Positions 21,228-21,934 of a stretch of 21,934 bases of DNA are shown here, one piece after another. The notes under the pieces were generated by a model. That model was not told the origin of the DNA, made no database searches, and saw nothing but the letters and a program-made list of their open reading frames with translations. Source of the DNA: a virus; the IMG/VR virus record IMGVR_UViG_3300037189_023301, positions 1-21,934 of that record. One strand, written 5' to 3'. Every line of letters begins with the position of its first letter. Position 1 is the first letter of the stretch. The position numbers and the translations under genes were made by a program.

Positions 21228-21424
21228 CTTTTATCCATAGTATTCCACAATTCTTGTCTGAATTGTTTATTACTTTCTTCTATTGCATCATCAAGTAATG
21301 TAATCAATTCATCTAACTCACTCATTTCGATCATGGCGAATACACCTTTTTCTTTTTCCAACTTAACCTTATTAGCCACATAATATAGATTTTGTAGCTG
21401 CATATCCGTTAATTCTATTTTCAT
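21218..21424 (-). CDS. Small helical early-region protein (68 aa)
   Basis: The protein MKIELTDMQLQNLYYVANKV is helical (VKLEKEKGVFAMIEMSELDE, LITLLDDAIEES) with no recognised family; it ends MDKRAK. It has no promoter module of its own: its ATG lies 15 bases after the stop of the 100-aa gene, so the two form the only clear two-gene operon of the array. Confidence 0.7.
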   Translation of the reverse strand: MKIELTDMQLQNLYYVANKVKLEKEKGVFAMIEMSELDELITLLDDAIEESNKQFRQELWNTMDKRAK

Positions 21425-21439
21425 AACTTTTAATTTTAT

Positions 21440-21742
21440 TTAATCTTGAATTGAATATGTTTCTTTATCTATAGAAACAGACGTAATAGTATTTGTGTTC
21501 ACTATTCTCCAACATTTATTTTCAGGTTCACCTTGTCTAGCTTTTTGTAAATCATAAACAGGAATCAAACCCTTACTATTAGCATCATACTTTAACCCTT
21601 CCCCAGATACTCCTTTTTGGGTGCCTTTAATCGAATTCATTACTCTAATAGTACCATCTTTTTTAATAAATGTCACTGAATAGATAGTACCATTTTTTAA
21701 GTTGCGGATTTTTTCTCTGACTTGTTCACGTGTAATTGTCAT
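21440..21742 (-). CDS. SH3 beta-barrel fold protein, DUF2693-like (100 aa)
   Basis: The protein MTITREQVREKIRNLKNGTI has a start helix, then the strand pair IYSVTFIKKDGTIRVMNSIK with the KDGT-x-R-x-M pattern. A variable segment (KGVSGEGLKYDANSKGLIPV) and YDLQKARQGEPENKCWRIVN follow, finishing with ITSVSIDKETYSI. This layout fits the small SH3 beta-barrel/DUF2693-type proteins common in Bacteroidota and their phages (recognised by pattern). They probably bind nucleic acid or protein, but no function is established. It shares its transcript with the 68-aa gene. Confidence 0.74.
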   Translation of the reverse strand: MTITREQVREKIRNLKNGTIYSVTFIKKDGTIRVMNSIKGTQKGVSGEGLKYDANSKGLIPVYDLQKARQGEPENKCWRIVNTNTITSVSIDKETYSIQD

Positions 21743-21763
21743 AACTGTTTATTTTTAATTAAT

Positions 21764-21786
21764 TAAATATATAAATTAATTTTGCC
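21764..21786 (-). promoter_or_regulatory. Promoter module, 100-aa and 68-aa genes
   Basis: GGCAAA stands 15 bases before TATATTTA, with a 21-base leader to ATG 21742. It begins just after the tandem TAG stops of the gene at the right edge. Confidence 0.72.
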
Positions 21787-21788
21787 TA

Positions 21789-21934
21789 CTAAATTTCTTC
21801 TTGTATCAATACTTCAATTCGTTTTCCACCTAGAGATAATTTAATACTATCATACATCTCCATTGCTTCTCCTAGTGAGTGACAAACAGATCCTGATTTG
21901 AATTCATCATCCACTTTAACGTAATAAGTAATTG
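21789..21934 (-). CDS. Small early-region protein, 5' end outside window
   Basis: An open frame enters from the right edge and ends at TAG 21789-21791, followed by a second TAG. The 47 visible residues start ITYYVKVDDEFKSGSVCHSL and end GGKRIEVLIQEEI: a beta-strand, a helix (GEAMEMYDSIKLSL) and a last strand, a compact alpha/beta fold. No family is recognised. The array of small genes therefore continues beyond the window. Confidence 0.7.
   Translation of the reverse strand, partial: ITYYVKVDDEFKSGSVCHSLGEAMEMYDSIKLSLGGKRIEVLIQEEI

Noticed and set aside
17334-21786. Regularly spaced repeats considered as a CRISPR array
   Set aside because: The repeats are promoter modules separated by whole genes of varied length, not by short uniform spacers.
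1-21934. tRNA genes
   Set aside because: No cloverleaf-like segment with a recognisable T-loop sequence was noticed on either strand by eye; a tRNAscan run would be decisive.

Overview
The window is a piece of an AT-rich, tightly packed genome of a contractile-tailed (T4-like, myovirus-type) phage. The host is probably a member of the Bacteroidota. The phage assignment rests on a baseplate block with gp6-like, gp25-like and gp5/gpV-like proteins plus a gp55-like sigma factor. The host assignment rests on promoter elements of the TAnnTTT type, A-rich leaders in place of Shine-Dalgarno sites, and a small GldL-like protein. GldL is a subunit of the gliding/type IX secretion motor, which is confined to Bacteroidota.

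Layout. Positions 1-13072 (minus strand) hold virion genes with start/stop overlaps or very short gaps: two structural proteins, a 1524-aa tail/baseplate protein, a DNRLRE-like protein, baseplate wedge proteins, a coiled-coil protein and the central spike. Positions 13102-14371 hold the sigma factor and two small proteins. At 14487-14915 a self-contained unit (promoter, gldL-like gene, terminator) interrupts the late block. At 14922-15920 lies an HExxH metalloprotease-like gene, divergent from the only confident plus-strand gene, a T5orf172/GIY-YIG-type nuclease (15971-16495). From 16772 to the right edge, 18 small minus-strand genes follow (32-139 aa, the last cut by the window). Almost every one has its own promoter.

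Regulation. Seventeen copies of one promoter module were found by eye: a GKC box (mostly GGCRAA or GTCAAA), then 15-16 bases from its first base to TAnATTTA, then an A-rich leader and the start codon. Sixteen are on the minus strand and one is on the plus strand, before the nuclease gene. The gldL-like gene carries one too. In several copies the box is built into a hairpin that also follows the upstream gene, so terminator and promoter are fused. The virion block lacks this box; its longer gaps carry a single element, ATATTTAT. The simplest reading is two transcription classes: early (two-part module) and late (single element, perhaps read by the gp55-like sigma factor).

Most notable: the miniature GldL under an early-type promoter, a candidate inhibitor or modifier of the host gliding/type IX secretion motor; the modular terminator-promoter array; and a DnaA domain IV-only protein beside a 276-base noncoding region with extreme strand asymmetry, a candidate replication origin. 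All assignments come from reading the sequence; no searches were run.
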